64,000 nt of DNA from Novosphingobium aerophilum (GCF_014230305.1 NZ_JACLAU010000007.1:62001-126000); one strand, 5' to 3'. Shown: positions 25,996 to 34,754, numbered from the stretch's first letter. The notes: generated by a model from the sequence alone, not told the origin. A program made the numbers and translations.

Positions 25996-26750
25996 CCCGC
26001 GACCAGATCTTCGAATTCTTCCGCCGCCTGGCCGAGGGCAATCCGTCGCCCGAGACCGAGCTGGAGTACGGCAACGTCTACCAGTTGCTGGTGGCGGTGG
26101 TCCTCTCCGCCCAGGCGACCGACGTCGGGGTCAACAAGGCGACCCGGGCGCTGTTCCGCGACGTCAAGACCCCGCAACAGATGCTCGATCTGGGAGAGGA
26201 GGGGCTGAAGGCGCACATCAAGACGATCGGCCTGTTCAACGCCAAGGCGAAGAACACGATCCTCCTGTCCGAAATCCTCGTGCGCGACCACGGCGGCGAG
26301 GTCCCGGCGGACCGCGATGCCCTGACCGCCCTGCCCGGGGTGGGCCGCAAGACCGCCAACGTGGTGATGAACTGCGCCTTCGGGGCCGAGACCTTCGCGG
26401 TCGACACGCACATCTTCCGCGTGGGCAACCGCACCGGTCTGGCCAAGGGCAAGACCCCCCTCGCCGTCGAGAAGCAGCTCGAGAAGAAGGTGCCGCAGCC
26501 GTTCCGCCTCGGCGCGCATCACTGGCTGATCCTGCATGGCCGCTATGTCTGCAAGGCGCGGCGCCCGGAATGCTGGCGCTGCCCGGTGGCCGACCTGTGC
26601 GGGTTCAAGGCCAAGGTGCTCGATCCCACGGCCAAGAGCCCGCCCAAAGCCAAGACCAAGGCCAAGCCCAAGGCCCGCAAACCGGAACGCACCTCGGGCC
26701 AGCCCGTTGCCGCTCCGCAAGAGGCCTCTGCCCAGACCCACACCAGCTGA
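25992..26750 (+). CDS. nth: Endonuclease III, base-excision repair
   Basis: 252 residues. Helix-hairpin-helix LPGVGRKTANVV with the catalytic lysine, VDTHIFRVGNR with the catalytic aspartate, and a [4Fe-4S] cluster C-x6-C-x2-C-x5-C (CKARRPECWRCPVADLC). It excises oxidised pyrimidines and nicks AP sites. A Lys/Pro/Ala-rich tail of about 40 residues (roughly 210-252) exceeds the usual 210-residue length and probably is disordered and DNA-binding. The ATG overlaps the M48 stop, implying one operon. Confidence 0.97.
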   Translation: MTRDQIFEFFRRLAEGNPSPETELEYGNVYQLLVAVVLSAQATDVGVNKATRALFRDVKTPQQMLDLGEEGLKAHIKTIGLFNAKAKNTILLSEILVRDHGGEVPADRDALTALPGVGRKTANVVMNCAFGAETFAVDTHIFRVGNRTGLAKGKTPLAVEKQLEKKVPQPFRLGAHHWLILHGRYVCKARRPECWRCPVADLCGFKAKVLDPTAKSPPKAKTKAKPKARKPERTSGQPVAAPQEASAQTHTS

Positions 26751-26773
26751 TTCGCCAACCCCGGGAGATCACG

Positions 26774-27193
26774 ATGCCGCTTCGTCCGCCCGCTTCCGTC
26801 CTCCTCTCACTCGGCCTCCCGCTGGCCCTGGCCGGCTGCAGCGGCACCCAGCCCGGCACGACACCCTACCGTGCCGACCGCGTCCCCCCGGCCAGGGTCA
26901 CCGGCCCCGCCGAGTCCTGCATTCCGCTGATGCAGTTCCGCGAGACGCAGGTGCGCGACAGCCGCACGATCGATTTCCTGGCCCCCGGCGGCCGTCGCGG
27001 GTGGCGCAGCACCCTGCCCAATTCCTGCCCCGGCCTGACGCTGGAGCGGGCCTTCAGCTTCAACACCTCGATCAGCCAGCTTTGCCAGCAGGACATCATC
27101 ACCGTCCTGCAGCGCCTGGGCCCCGGCCTGATGCCGGGCGCGGCCTGCGGTCTGGGGCCCTTCACCCCGATCGAGCTGGAGCGCCGGCGCTAG
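26774..27193 (+). CDS. Small lipoprotein, DUF6491-like
   Basis: 139 residues. A lipoprotein signal ends at lipobox L-A-G-C (Cys22). The mature protein has ESCIPLMQFRETQVRD (a short strand before RTIDFLA) and LCQQDIITVLQR, then GAACGLGPFTPI. This agrees with the small outer-membrane-associated DUF6491 family frequent in sphingomonads. Its function is unknown. GGGAG stands 7 bp before the ATG. It lies 23 bp after nth, so cotranscription is likely. Confidence 0.8.
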   Translation: MPLRPPASVLLSLGLPLALAGCSGTQPGTTPYRADRVPPARVTGPAESCIPLMQFRETQVRDSRTIDFLAPGGRRGWRSTLPNSCPGLTLERAFSFNTSISQLCQQDIITVLQRLGPGLMPGAACGLGPFTPIELERRR

Positions 27194-27248
27194 GCTTGTT
27201 GTCCGTTTGGCGAAATCGATGTCCCCAGCGCCGACCCCCCTCCCCCAG

Positions 27249-27317
27249 CCCCTCCCCATTGGGGAGGGGAGCGAGACTGACCGAACCGGAAGGTTCGGCT
27301 AGTCGCAGCGGGAGGGG
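27249..27317. repeat. Structured repeat with nested hairpins (copy 1)
   Basis: Hairpin 1 pairs CCCCTCCCC (27249-27257) with GGGGAGGGG (27261-27269). A second hairpin runs gcgagact - CCGAACC (27281-27287) - GGAA - GGTTCGG (27292-27298) - tagtcgc, and a third G-rich block ends the unit. A diverged copy at 40555-40624 keeps the same pairing with different bases in the inner stem. The whole 27194-27430 gap holds no gene. Confidence 0.75.
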
Positions 27318-27430
27318 TTCAGACCTTGGTGGATCGCGCCAGCAACCCGGCAGCCTGAACCGTCAGCGAAAACGCGTCAGGTGCAAGGAGCCCGACCACC
27401 CCATGCTCCGTTCCTGTCGGAGGGGGCGGA

Positions 27431-28741
27431 TTATTGCCCCGCGTCCAGATTGAGGCCCTTGCGGCCGTGCTCGGGCGTGTCGTGCGGGGGGACGGGCGGT
27501 TCGGCATCGGGCTCGCGCTCGGGCTGGAACATGCCTTCCCACTTGGTCACGACCGAGGTCGCGACCGCATTGCCCACCACGTTCGTGGCCGAACGCCCCA
27601 TGTCCATGAAGTGATCGACCCCCAGCACCAGCGCGATCCCCTCGACCGGCAGGCCGAACTGGTTGAGCGCAGCGGCGATCACCACCAGGCTGGCGCGCGG
27701 CACCCCGGCGATGCCCTTGGACGTGACCATCAGCGTCAGCAGCATGACGATCTGGCTCGAGACCGGCAGGTGGATGCCATAGGCCTGGGCGATGAACATC
27801 GCGGCGAAGCTGGTGTACATCATCGAACCGTCGAGGTTGAAGCTGTAGCCCAGCGGCAGGACGAAGCCCGAGACGCGCCGCGGCACCCCGAACCGGTCCA
27901 TCTGCTCGAACAGCTTGGGCAGCGCGGCTTCCGAGGTCGCGGTCGAATAGGCCAGCAGCAGCGGTTCGCGGATGTAGCGCATCAGCGTGAAGATGCGCCC
28001 GCCCAGGAACACCGATCCGGCCAGCAGGATCACGGCCCAGAGCACCAGCATCGAGACGTAGAACGATCCGACCAGCTTGCCGTAAGTGATCACGATCGCC
28101 AGCCCCCGCACCGCCACGACCGACGCGATGGCGCCGAACACGGCGAAGGGCGCGAACTTCATCACATAGCCGGTCACGGTCAGCATGGCCTGAGCCAGGG
28201 CCTCGGCCCCGCGCACCAGCGGCGCGCCGCGCTCGCCGATGGCCGAGAGGGCGATCCCGACGAAGACCGAGAAGACCAGCACCTGGAGGATATCGTTCTT
28301 GGCCATCGCGTCGATCGGACTGGCCGGGAAGACCGACAGGACGAAGTGGCGGAAGGTGAAATCGCCGGTGGCCAGCTCACCCAGTTCACCGGTCGGGGTC
28401 AGCGCTAGCCCGACCCCGGGCTGGAGCAGGTTGACCATGACCAGCCCGAGCGCGATCGAGATGAAGCTGAAGGTCACGAACCAGGCCAGCGCGCGCCCGC
28501 CGATCCGGCCGAGCGCGGTGCTGTCGCCCATCGAGGCGATCCCGGTGACGATCGTCGCCATCACCAGCGGCGCGACGATCATCTTGATCAGGCGCAGGAA
28601 CACGTCGGGCAGCAGCTTCAGCAGGTCGGCGATCTCGGCCAGGGCCGGGTCCTTGGCGGCATAGCTCTGGTTGAGCACGGCCCCGAGCGCGAGGCCCAGG
28701 ATCATGCCGATCACGATGAAGAGGGTCAGCCGCCGCGCCAT
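27431..28741 (-). CDS. Dicarboxylate/amino-acid:cation symporter (DAACS/SDF family)
   Basis: 436 residues with about eight membrane helices plus two re-entrant hairpins. SDF-family markers: the serine/threonine-rich hairpin AYSTATSEAALPKLFEQ, the conserved GYSFNLDGSMMYTSFAAMFIAQAYGI, and SKGIAGVPRASLVV with VDHFMDMGRSATNVVGNAVA. These transporters import glutamate/aspartate or C4-dicarboxylates with Na+ or H+. The exact substrate (DctA- or GltP-type) cannot be fixed by eye. It stands alone; an inverted repeat with perfect 29-bp arms lies between it and dapE. Confidence 0.9.
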   Translation of the reverse strand: MARRLTLFIVIGMILGLALGAVLNQSYAAKDPALAEIADLLKLLPDVFLRLIKMIVAPLVMATIVTGIASMGDSTALGRIGGRALAWFVTFSFISIALGLVMVNLLQPGVGLALTPTGELGELATGDFTFRHFVLSVFPASPIDAMAKNDILQVLVFSVFVGIALSAIGERGAPLVRGAEALAQAMLTVTGYVMKFAPFAVFGAIASVVAVRGLAIVITYGKLVGSFYVSMLVLWAVILLAGSVFLGGRIFTLMRYIREPLLLAYSTATSEAALPKLFEQMDRFGVPRRVSGFVLPLGYSFNLDGSMMYTSFAAMFIAQAYGIHLPVSSQIVMLLTLMVTSKGIAGVPRASLVVIAAALNQFGLPVEGIALVLGVDHFMDMGRSATNVVGNAVATSVVTKWEGMFQPEREPDAEPPVPPHDTPEHGRKGLNLDAGQ

Positions 28742-28801
28742 GGTGTTCCTTCCAACGCCGGGGTGCGGGCGGACCCCGCCTCCCCCGATCCTTATACAAA
28801 G

Positions 28802-28869
28802 CCCGTTCGTGTCGAGCGCAGTCGAGACACCCAGCGCGGCGTGTCTCGACTGCGCTCGACACGAACGGG
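28802..28869. repeat. Inverted repeat, 29-bp perfect arms
   Basis: CCCGTTCGTGTCGAGCGC... (28802-28830) pairs exactly with 28841-28869 over 29 bp with a 10-bp loop CCAGCGCGGC. It lies between the symporter start and the dapE end, both leftward, so it sits downstream of the dapE operon and upstream of the symporter. Probably a dispersed repeat that acts as a strong transcript hairpin. Confidence 0.85.
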
Positions 28870-28927
28870 ACCGGTCTGTTCGTTCAGCGGGGCAGGCTAA
28901 CCGCTCCGCGCTGACTAGGCAAATACG

Positions 28928-30100
28928 TCAGGCTGCGGCCTCCCCGCCCGATCCGTCTGCGGCAAGGGCCGCCAGGGCCACCCGCGCATAGATCCGCGCC
29001 AGGGTGTCCAGATCCTCGATCGCCACGGCCTCGTCGCGCTTGTGCATGGTCGCGTTGCACAGGCCGAATTCGATCACCGGGCAGACCGCCTTGAGGAAGC
29101 GCGCGTCCGATGTGCCGCCGGTGGTGGACAGTTCCGGGGTGATCCCGGTCTCCGCCTCGACCGCGGCGACCAGCAGGGCCGAAAAGGCGCCGGGCTCGGT
29201 CAGGAAGGCCTCGCCCGAAACGACCGGCCGGGTCGTGCCGCCATGGCGGCGGGCGATCTCGTCGACCAGCGCGGACAGGCTGGCCCCGGTGTGGCGATCG
29301 TTGAAGCGGATCGACAGGCGCGCGCTGGCCTTGGACGGGATGACGTTGGTGGCGGGATTGCCCACCACGATCTCGGTGATTTCCAGGTTCGATGGCTGGA
29401 ACCAGTCGGTCCCCTCGTCCAGGACCAGCGCGTCCAGCTCGGCCAGCAGCGCGACCAGGCGGGGCACCGGGTTGTCGGCCAGGTGCGGATAGGCGACGTG
29501 GCCCTCCTTGCCGGCCACCTCGATCCACACGTTGACCGAGCCGCGCCGGCCGATCTTGGCCATGTCGCCCAGCCGCTGGACCGAGGTCGGCTCGCCCACC
29601 AGGCACAGGTCGGGCTGATCGCCCACCGCGCGCAGATGATCGATCAGCGCCAGGGTGCCGTGGACCGCCGGGCCTTCCTCGTCCCCGGTGATCAGGAAGC
29701 TGAGCGTCCCGGCCTCGGCCGGGACCTGTGCCGCGGCTGCGACCATCGCCGCGATCGATCCCTTCATGTCGACCGCGCCGCGCCCGTACAGCAGGTTGCC
29801 GCGCCGCTCGGGCAGGAACGGGCCGCTCGACCAGCCCTCGCCGGGGGGTACCACGTCGAGGTGCCCGGCAAAGGCGAAGTGGCGCGATCCTGGCGGGCCG
29901 CGCCGGACGGCATAGAGGTTTTCGACCGGGCCATCGGGGGCCGCGCCGCTGAGCGCGCGGTGCACCGTGAAGCCCAGCGGCTTGAGCTGGGCCTCCAGGC
30001 AATCGAACACCAGCCCCGTGGCCGGGGTGACACTGGGGCAGGCGATCAGCGCTTCGGCCAGATCAAGCGCGGTGGGCAGGGTGGTGGCGGTGCGGGTCAT
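28928..30100 (-). CDS. dapE: Succinyl-diaminopimelate desuccinylase
   Basis: 390 residues. M20-family metallopeptidase: FAGHLDVVPPGEGW (first zinc His-x-Asp), GRGAVDMKGSIAA (bridging Asp), TGDEEGPAVHGT (catalytic Glu pair), then LVGEPTS, and the C-terminal GGTSDARF and ending FGLCNATMHKRDEA. It hydrolyses N-succinyl-LL-diaminopimelate in lysine and peptidoglycan synthesis. The ATG overlaps the upstream S1/P1 nuclease stop by 4 bp, so the two are coupled. Its pathway partner dapB is elsewhere in the window, not in this operon. Confidence 0.96.
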   Translation of the reverse strand: MTRTATTLPTALDLAEALIACPSVTPATGLVFDCLEAQLKPLGFTVHRALSGAAPDGPVENLYAVRRGPPGSRHFAFAGHLDVVPPGEGWSSGPFLPERRGNLLYGRGAVDMKGSIAAMVAAAAQVPAEAGTLSFLITGDEEGPAVHGTLALIDHLRAVGDQPDLCLVGEPTSVQRLGDMAKIGRRGSVNVWIEVAGKEGHVAYPHLADNPVPRLVALLAELDALVLDEGTDWFQPSNLEITEIVVGNPATNVIPSKASARLSIRFNDRHTGASLSALVDEIARRHGGTTRPVVSGEAFLTEPGAFSALLVAAVEAETGITPELSTTGGTSDARFLKAVCPVIEFGLCNATMHKRDEAVAIEDLDTLARIYARVALAALAADGSGGEAAA

Positions 30101-31041
30101 GGTTGCCGCCCGGCATATGGGCTGGACCGGCCCGGCACAACCCGGCCCGGCACATCCCGGCCCGGCACATCCCGGCCCGGCACATCCCGGCTTGTCGGCC
30201 CCAGCGCCTCGTCGAGCAGCCCGGCCAGGCGCAGGCCGCCCTGGACGATCCGGCGGCGGGCATCGGGCAGGCTCTGTTCGATCGCCCTGTCGGTCCAGAC
30301 CACGCGGGCCGGAGCCGGGCCACCCGCGCAGGGATCGTCGCGGCCGAAGGCGCGGCCATAGATCGTGCGGGCCAACTGCCACGATTCGCGGCCCCAGTCG
30401 GCCACCGTGCCGCCGGCCAGAGCGGCGCGCTCGGCGGCCGGGTAGCGGCGGACCAGCGGGGCCTCGACCGAGGAGATCGCGCGTTCGGTTTCGAGCCCGT
30501 CCCAGATCGCGTGGAGGTTGGTCCCGCCGGCGATGCCATAGGCCGCCTTGACCCCGTTGCCCCCGGCGTCCTCGTTGTCGCCCGAATGGAGCGGCATATG
30601 GATGTCGCCGACGAAGTGGGCGAGGAACGCCAGGGCCTCGAGCCGCTGGGCATCGGGCAGCGATCGGTCTGCCAGGATGCGCCGGTTGCGCTCGATCTGG
30701 GCCGAGACGCAATTGCCGTTGGCGCAGTTCGCCTTGGGGTCGAACGGCTTGCAGATCGGCATGGTCTGGAAGTGCCAGGGGAAGGTGTAGGCCCAGCGCC
30801 AGGTCTCCTTGCGCAGGCAATCCGGCCAATAGGCCGCCTCTTCCAGCGAGCGGACCGGGCAGTCCGGCGTGCCAAGCTGGCGCTGCGCGCGCAGCAGGCG
30901 GGCAATCTCGGCGCGGGTGGCGGGACGGACATTGGCCAGGGCGACCGAGCCGATGGTGTGGTGGCCATACTCCCACCAGGCTGCTGCCGGACCGGACCAG
31001 AGCATGATCAGGGCGAGCACGGCTGCGACCAGGCTGCGCAT
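30097..31041 (-). CDS. S1/P1-type nuclease, exported, with a repetitive C-terminal tail
   Basis: 314 residues. The signal peptide ends ...PAAA, leaving mature Trp22 as the new N-terminus. In S1/P1 nucleases this Trp's amino group coordinates zinc, and W-x-x-x-G-H follows correctly. The zinc motif HFVGDIHMPLH lies around residue 140. Cleaves single-stranded DNA/RNA in the periplasm or outside; possibly phosphate or nucleoside scavenging. The C-terminus is a tandem D-V-P-G-R repeat from a DNA minisatellite. The downstream GST gene order (GST, nuclease, dapE) suggests one transcription unit. Confidence 0.9.
   Translation of the reverse strand: MRSLVAAVLALIMLWSGPAAAWWEYGHHTIGSVALANVRPATRAEIARLLRAQRQLGTPDCPVRSLEEAAYWPDCLRKETWRWAYTFPWHFQTMPICKPFDPKANCANGNCVSAQIERNRRILADRSLPDAQRLEALAFLAHFVGDIHMPLHSGDNEDAGGNGVKAAYGIAGGTNLHAIWDGLETERAISSVEAPLVRRYPAAERAALAGGTVADWGRESWQLARTIYGRAFGRDDPCAGGPAPARVVWTDRAIEQSLPDARRRIVQGGLRLAGLLDEALGPTSRDVPGRDVPGRDVPGRVVPGRSSPYAGRQP
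30131..30190 (-). repeat. 15-bp tandem repeat encoding the nuclease tail
   Basis: Four 15-bp units (CCCGGCACATCCCGG, first copy with one change) run from 30131 to 30190. Read on the minus strand, they encode a repeated five-residue D-V-P-G-R unit at the end of the S1/P1 nuclease. Fifteen bp keeps the frame, so the tail can expand or shrink freely. Confidence 0.85.
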
Positions 31042-31043
31042 CG

Positions 31044-31703
31044 TCAATCCTTCCGTTCGAACGCGGGGATGATCCAGGGCTCGGCAGCAGCGGCCTCGAC
31101 CCATTGCTGCAGCCAGGGATGTTCCCAGACCGCATCCATGTAGGCGCGGGCGAAGCCGGGCACGGTGAAGCCATAGGTGAGGAAGCGGCTGACCACCGGG
31201 GCATAAAAGATATCGGCCGCGCTGAAGCTGCCGAACAGGAAGGGACCACCGCCGCCGAACCGCGCCCGCGCCTCGGCCCAGAGCGACAGGATGCGCATCA
31301 CATCGGCCTGGACCGCGGCATCGGGCTGGAAGCCGGTCCGGTGCAGGCGCAGGTTCATCGGGCATTGCCCGCGCAGCGCCATGAAGCCTGCATGCATCTC
31401 TGCCACCATGGCATGGGCCAGCGCGCGGGCCGCCGGCGGCTTGGGCCAGAACCGGTCGGTCCCGACCTTGTCGGCCAGGTAGTTCAGGATCGCCAGGCTG
31501 TCCCAGACCACGGCCTCGCCATCCCACAGCAGCGGCACGCGCCCGTGCGACGGGGCCAGGACCCCAAGCGTCTTGGACTCGTCCCACCCCTCGCCATACA
31601 GCGGCACCACCTCTTCGGTGAAGGCCAGCCCCGATTGCTTGCAGGCCAGCCAGCCGCGCAGCGACCAACTGGAGTAGACCCGGTTCCCGATGATCAGCTT
31701 CAT
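31044..31703 (-). CDS. Glutathione S-transferase family protein
   Basis: 219 residues. N-terminal thioredoxin-like domain begins MKLIIGNRVYSSWSLRGWLACK (Ser/Arg at the glutathione site) with GRVPLLWDGE and the DSLAILNYLAD motif. The helical C-domain ends PWLQQWVEAAAAEPWIIPAF. Reaction and substrate are not predictable; it may be a maleylacetoacetate isomerase-like or stress GST. Only 2 bp separate its stop from the nuclease start, so it leads a GST-nuclease-dapE operon. A possible coding stretch just upstream (31704-31856) has no clear independent start. Confidence 0.9.
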   Translation of the reverse strand: MKLIIGNRVYSSWSLRGWLACKQSGLAFTEEVVPLYGEGWDESKTLGVLAPSHGRVPLLWDGEAVVWDSLAILNYLADKVGTDRFWPKPPAARALAHAMVAEMHAGFMALRGQCPMNLRLHRTGFQPDAAVQADVMRILSLWAEARARFGGGGPFLFGSFSAADIFYAPVVSRFLTYGFTVPGFARAYMDAVWEHPWLQQWVEAAAAEPWIIPAFERKD

Positions 31704-31917
31704 GCCGCAGCGCGATAGATGTTCAGGCTCAAGGTGTCGAGGCTGAACAGGTTGACACGGTTGACAGGGTCCATGGAGCAAGGCCGGAGACCCCTGCCGC
31801 GCCAGCGCGGCGAGCGTGCGGGCAAGGACGGCAGCGGCCTGTTCGCGGGTCATCATGGGCGGAAGGATAAGGCGCGGCCGGGGGTGTAGGACAGCGGATC
31901 GGCCGGGCGCCGCGCGT

Positions 31918-32067
31918 GGCCTTCGACAGGCTCAGCCTGAGCGGGGTGGGTGTGGGTTTGGGTGCTTGTTGGAATGGCCGGAGCAGCACAGAAGGCCACC
32001 GCACGGCCCACCCCTGCTCCGCTTGCCGAAAACCCAAGACCCGCTCAGGCTGAGCCTGTCGAAGGCC
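31918..32067. repeat. 150-bp repeat unit 1 (ends inverted)
   Basis: Begins GGCCTTCGACAGGCTCAGCC (31918-31937) and ends with the exact reverse complement through 32067; the centre is GC-rich with GTGGG runs. A near-copy follows at 32147-32298, about 85% identical by eye. Together they fill most of the 31857-32316 gap, where no gene is supported; antisense frames here are repeats, not proteins. Confidence 0.85.
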
Positions 32068-32146
32068 ACGCGCGGCATCCGTCCCACTCTCCCGCGACCT
32101 CGGCTGATCAGGACGTGTTGCGGGACCAGGCCCAACCGACGGGCGT

Positions 32147-32298
32147 GGGCTTCGACAGGCTCAGCCTGAGCGGGGTTGGGTGTGGGTGTGGGTGCTCGTT
32201 GGATTGGCCTGGGCTGCACAGAATGCCATCGCACGGCCCACCCCCGTTCCGCTAACCGAACATCCAGGACCCGCTCAACCTGAGCCTGTCGAAGGCCC
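32147..32298. repeat. 150-bp repeat unit 2 (direct copy of unit 1)
   Basis: Same inverted ends (CTTCGACAGGCTCAGCCTGA on the left, imperfect reverse complement to 32298) and the same centre as unit 1 with scattered substitutions. The two units are in direct orientation 80 bp apart, suggesting duplication of a whole element. TTCGACAGGCTCAGCCTGAG-type repeats are typical of sphingomonads. Confidence 0.85.
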
Positions 32299-32316
32299 AG
32301 CGCCGCCCCTTGCCCC

Positions 32317-32967
32317 TCAGACCGCCGCGTCCTCCAGCACCGCAGCGCGCAGGGCCTCGATGCCGAGTTTCACTTCGGACGAGGTGACCAGGACCTCGGG
32401 ATGGGCGGCGATGTGCTTGCGGGCTTCGGCGCGGGTGCGGTCGATCACGGCGTCGAGTTCGCTGGCCTTGAGCTTGTCGGCCTTGGTCAGGACCACGCGG
32501 TAGCCCACGGCGGCCTCGTCGAGCATTTTCATCATCTCCGCATCGACCGGCTTCACCCCGTGGCGCGCGTCGACCAGCAGGAGGGTGCGCTTCAGCACCA
32601 CCCGGCCGCGCAGGAAATCGCGGACCAGCCGGCGCCATTTCTCGACCACGGCGGGCGGCGCCTTGGCGAAGCCGTAGCCGGGCATGTCGACCAGGCGGAA
32701 CAGCGTGGGTTCCCCCACCTCGAAGAAGTTCAGCTCCTGCGTGCGCCCCGGCGTGACCGAGGTGCGCGCGATTGCGCGGCGCCCGGTGAGCGCGTTGAGC
32801 AGCGAGGACTTGCCGACGTTCGACCGGCCACAGAAGGCGATCTCGGGCACGGTCGGCTCGGGCAGGAACTTCAGCGCCGGGGCCGAGAGCTGGAACTCGA
32901 CACGGCCGGAGAAGAGCCTGGCCGCGCGCTCCGCCAGCTCCGCGCGGAGCGCCTCCGCTTCGCTCAC
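32317..32967 (-). CDS. engB: Ribosome-biogenesis GTPase EngB (YihA)
   Basis: 216 residues from GTG 32967, which overlaps the yidC stop as GTGA. G1 GRSNVGKSSLLN, G3 DMPGYGFAK, G4 TKADK; small TRAFAC GTPase of normal length. Involved in 50S assembly and cell division. Position at the end of rpmH-rnpA-yidD-yidC-engB is normal for alphaproteobacteria. The GTG start is supported by the overlap; there is no better codon nearby. Confidence 0.95.
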   Translation of the reverse strand: MSEAEALRAELAERAARLFSGRVEFQLSAPALKFLPEPTVPEIAFCGRSNVGKSSLLNALTGRRAIARTSVTPGRTQELNFFEVGEPTLFRLVDMPGYGFAKAPPAVVEKWRRLVRDFLRGRVVLKRTLLLVDARHGVKPVDAEMMKMLDEAAVGYRVVLTKADKLKASELDAVIDRTRAEARKHIAAHPEVLVTSSEVKLGIEALRAAVLEDAAV

Positions 32968-34754
32968 TTCCGCTTCGCCGCCGCGGCGACGTCGGCGCGC
33001 TCCTTGGCGACCATCGCCTTCATCTGCGGGTGGCGCGAATAGAGGTACTTCTGCTGGGCGATGGTCAGCACGTTGCTGGTGATCCAGTAGATCAGCAGGC
33101 CCGCGGCGAAGGGCGCCATGACGAACATCATCATCCACGGCATGATCGCGAAGACCTGCTGCTGGACCGGATCGGGGGCCGAGGGCTGCAGCTTGAACTG
33201 GGCCCACATGGTGATCCCCAGCAGGATCGCGAGCAGCCCGATGCCGAGGAAGGCCGGCGGGGTGAACGGCAGCAGCCCGAACAGGTTGAGCACATGCAGC
33301 GGATCGGGCGCCGAAAGATCGTGGATCCACAGCGCAAAGGGCTGGTGGCGCATCTCGACCGCCAGGGTCAGCACCTTGTAGAGCGCGAAGAACACCGGGA
33401 TCTGCAGGAAGATGGGCAGGCACCCGGCCAGCGGGTTCACCCCTTCCTCCTTGTAGAGCTTCATGGTTTCTTCCTGAAGCTTCGGCTTGTCGTCCTTGTA
33501 GCGTTCCTGCAGCGCCTTCAGCTTGGGCTGGATCGCGCGCATCGAGGCCATCGAGGCAAACTGGCGCTGGGCGATGGGGAACATGATCCCGCGCACGATC
33601 AGCGTCAGCAGGATGATCGCCACGCCGAAGTTGGTGGCCATCTTGAACAGGGCCTTGAGCAGCCAGAAGATCGGCTTTTCGAACCAGAAGAACCAGCCCC
33701 AGTCGATCGCCTTGCCGAAGTTGGTCACGCCCGCGCTCTCATAGCGGTCGAGCACGTCGCTTTCCTTGGCCCCGGCGAAGAGCTGGGTGGTGTGCGACAG
33801 TTGCTTGCCCGGGCCGACCACGGCATCGGCGTACAGCAGGTCGGCGCGGTAGACGCCGTTGCCCAGGGCGCGGAAGTCCGACCGCTGGGCCCCGGCATCG
33901 GGGATCAGCGCGCTCATCCAGTAGATGTCGGTGAAGCCCAGCCAGTTGGGCTTGCCGTCGTTGGCGACGGTGCCGGTCTTGAGCACGTCGGCATAGTTAG
34001 GGCCGAAGCTGACCGAACCGTCGAAGGCGCCGAAGGGGCCGGAATGGAGCGTCCAGGTGTCGACGCTGGCGGTCTTGTCGGTGCGGTTGATCAGCGCGAA
34101 GGGCTGGACCCGCAGCGCCGCGGGGGCGGTGTTGGCCACCACCTGCCTGGCGGTGATCATGTAGTCCGCATCGATGCTGTAAGTGATCGTGAAGGTCTGG
34201 CCCTGCCCGTTGGCCCAGGTCAGGGTGACCGGGGTCGTGGGGGTCAGCTTGGCCCCGGCGGGCGCGGTCCACACGGTCTGCGCGGTGGGCAATGCCGCAC
34301 CGCTGCCGACCCAGCCGAACTGGGCGAAGTGCTGCGCCGGCGTGCCGGCGGGCGAGAACACGCGGGCGGGCTCGCTGCCCTTGTCCGCCGTGGCGGTGTG
34401 GCGGTTGGTGACGAGGTCATCGACCAGCGCGCCGGTCAGGTTGATCGAGCCCGACAGGCCCGGCGCGGCGATCGGCACGCGGCCAGCAGGGTTGAGCGCG
34501 GTCTTCAGGTCACGCGCCTCCAGGGCGACGTCGGCCGGGTTGCTCAGCCCGCCCTCGCGGGTCGGCTTGTCGGTCCGGGCGGGATCGGCCGCCGGAGCGC
34601 CGCCGCTGACGGCCGCTCCGCCCACAGCCGCCGCACTGGCCACCGGCCGGGGCTTGTTCATGTCGGGATAGAAGTGGCGCATGCCGGCTTCCCAGCCGAA
34701 GATGAGCACGATCGTCAGCAGGACGGCCAGGATAAGGTTGCGCTGGTTTTCCAC
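32964..34754 (-). CDS. yidC: Membrane protein insertase YidC
   Basis: 596 residues from GTG 34754 (ENQRNLILAVLL, the canonical N-terminus). One N-terminal helix, a large periplasmic beta-domain (about 60-350), then five membrane helices from around 370 including VNPLAGCLPIFLQIPVFFALY and the short basic tail ending KRK. YidC inserts and folds inner-membrane proteins, alone or with SecYEG. The GTG is followed by a gap of 35 bp from the yidD stop, and engB overlaps its end. Confidence 0.97.
   Translation of the reverse strand: MENQRNLILAVLLTIVLIFGWEAGMRHFYPDMNKPRPVASAAAVGGAAVSGGAPAADPARTDKPTREGGLSNPADVALEARDLKTALNPAGRVPIAAPGLSGSINLTGALVDDLVTNRHTATADKGSEPARVFSPAGTPAQHFAQFGWVGSGAALPTAQTVWTAPAGAKLTPTTPVTLTWANGQGQTFTITYSIDADYMITARQVVANTAPAALRVQPFALINRTDKTASVDTWTLHSGPFGAFDGSVSFGPNYADVLKTGTVANDGKPNWLGFTDIYWMSALIPDAGAQRSDFRALGNGVYRADLLYADAVVGPGKQLSHTTQLFAGAKESDVLDRYESAGVTNFGKAIDWGWFFWFEKPIFWLLKALFKMATNFGVAIILLTLIVRGIMFPIAQRQFASMASMRAIQPKLKALQERYKDDKPKLQEETMKLYKEEGVNPLAGCLPIFLQIPVFFALYKVLTLAVEMRHQPFALWIHDLSAPDPLHVLNLFGLLPFTPPAFLGIGLLAILLGITMWAQFKLQPSAPDPVQQQVFAIMPWMMMFVMAPFAAGLLIYWITSNVLTIAQQKYLYSRHPQMKAMVAKERADVAAAAKRK

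Noticed and set aside
31704..31856. Separate small gene or N-terminal extension before the GST
   Set aside because: The reading (MMTREQAAAVLARTLAAL...) continues in the GST frame, but ATG 31703 gives the family-like start and no separate stop or ribosome site defines a gene. It remains unresolved but not supported.
31870..32310. Antisense and sense frames in the 31.9-32.3 kb gap
   Set aside because: They translate the 150-bp repeats and contain no family signal.
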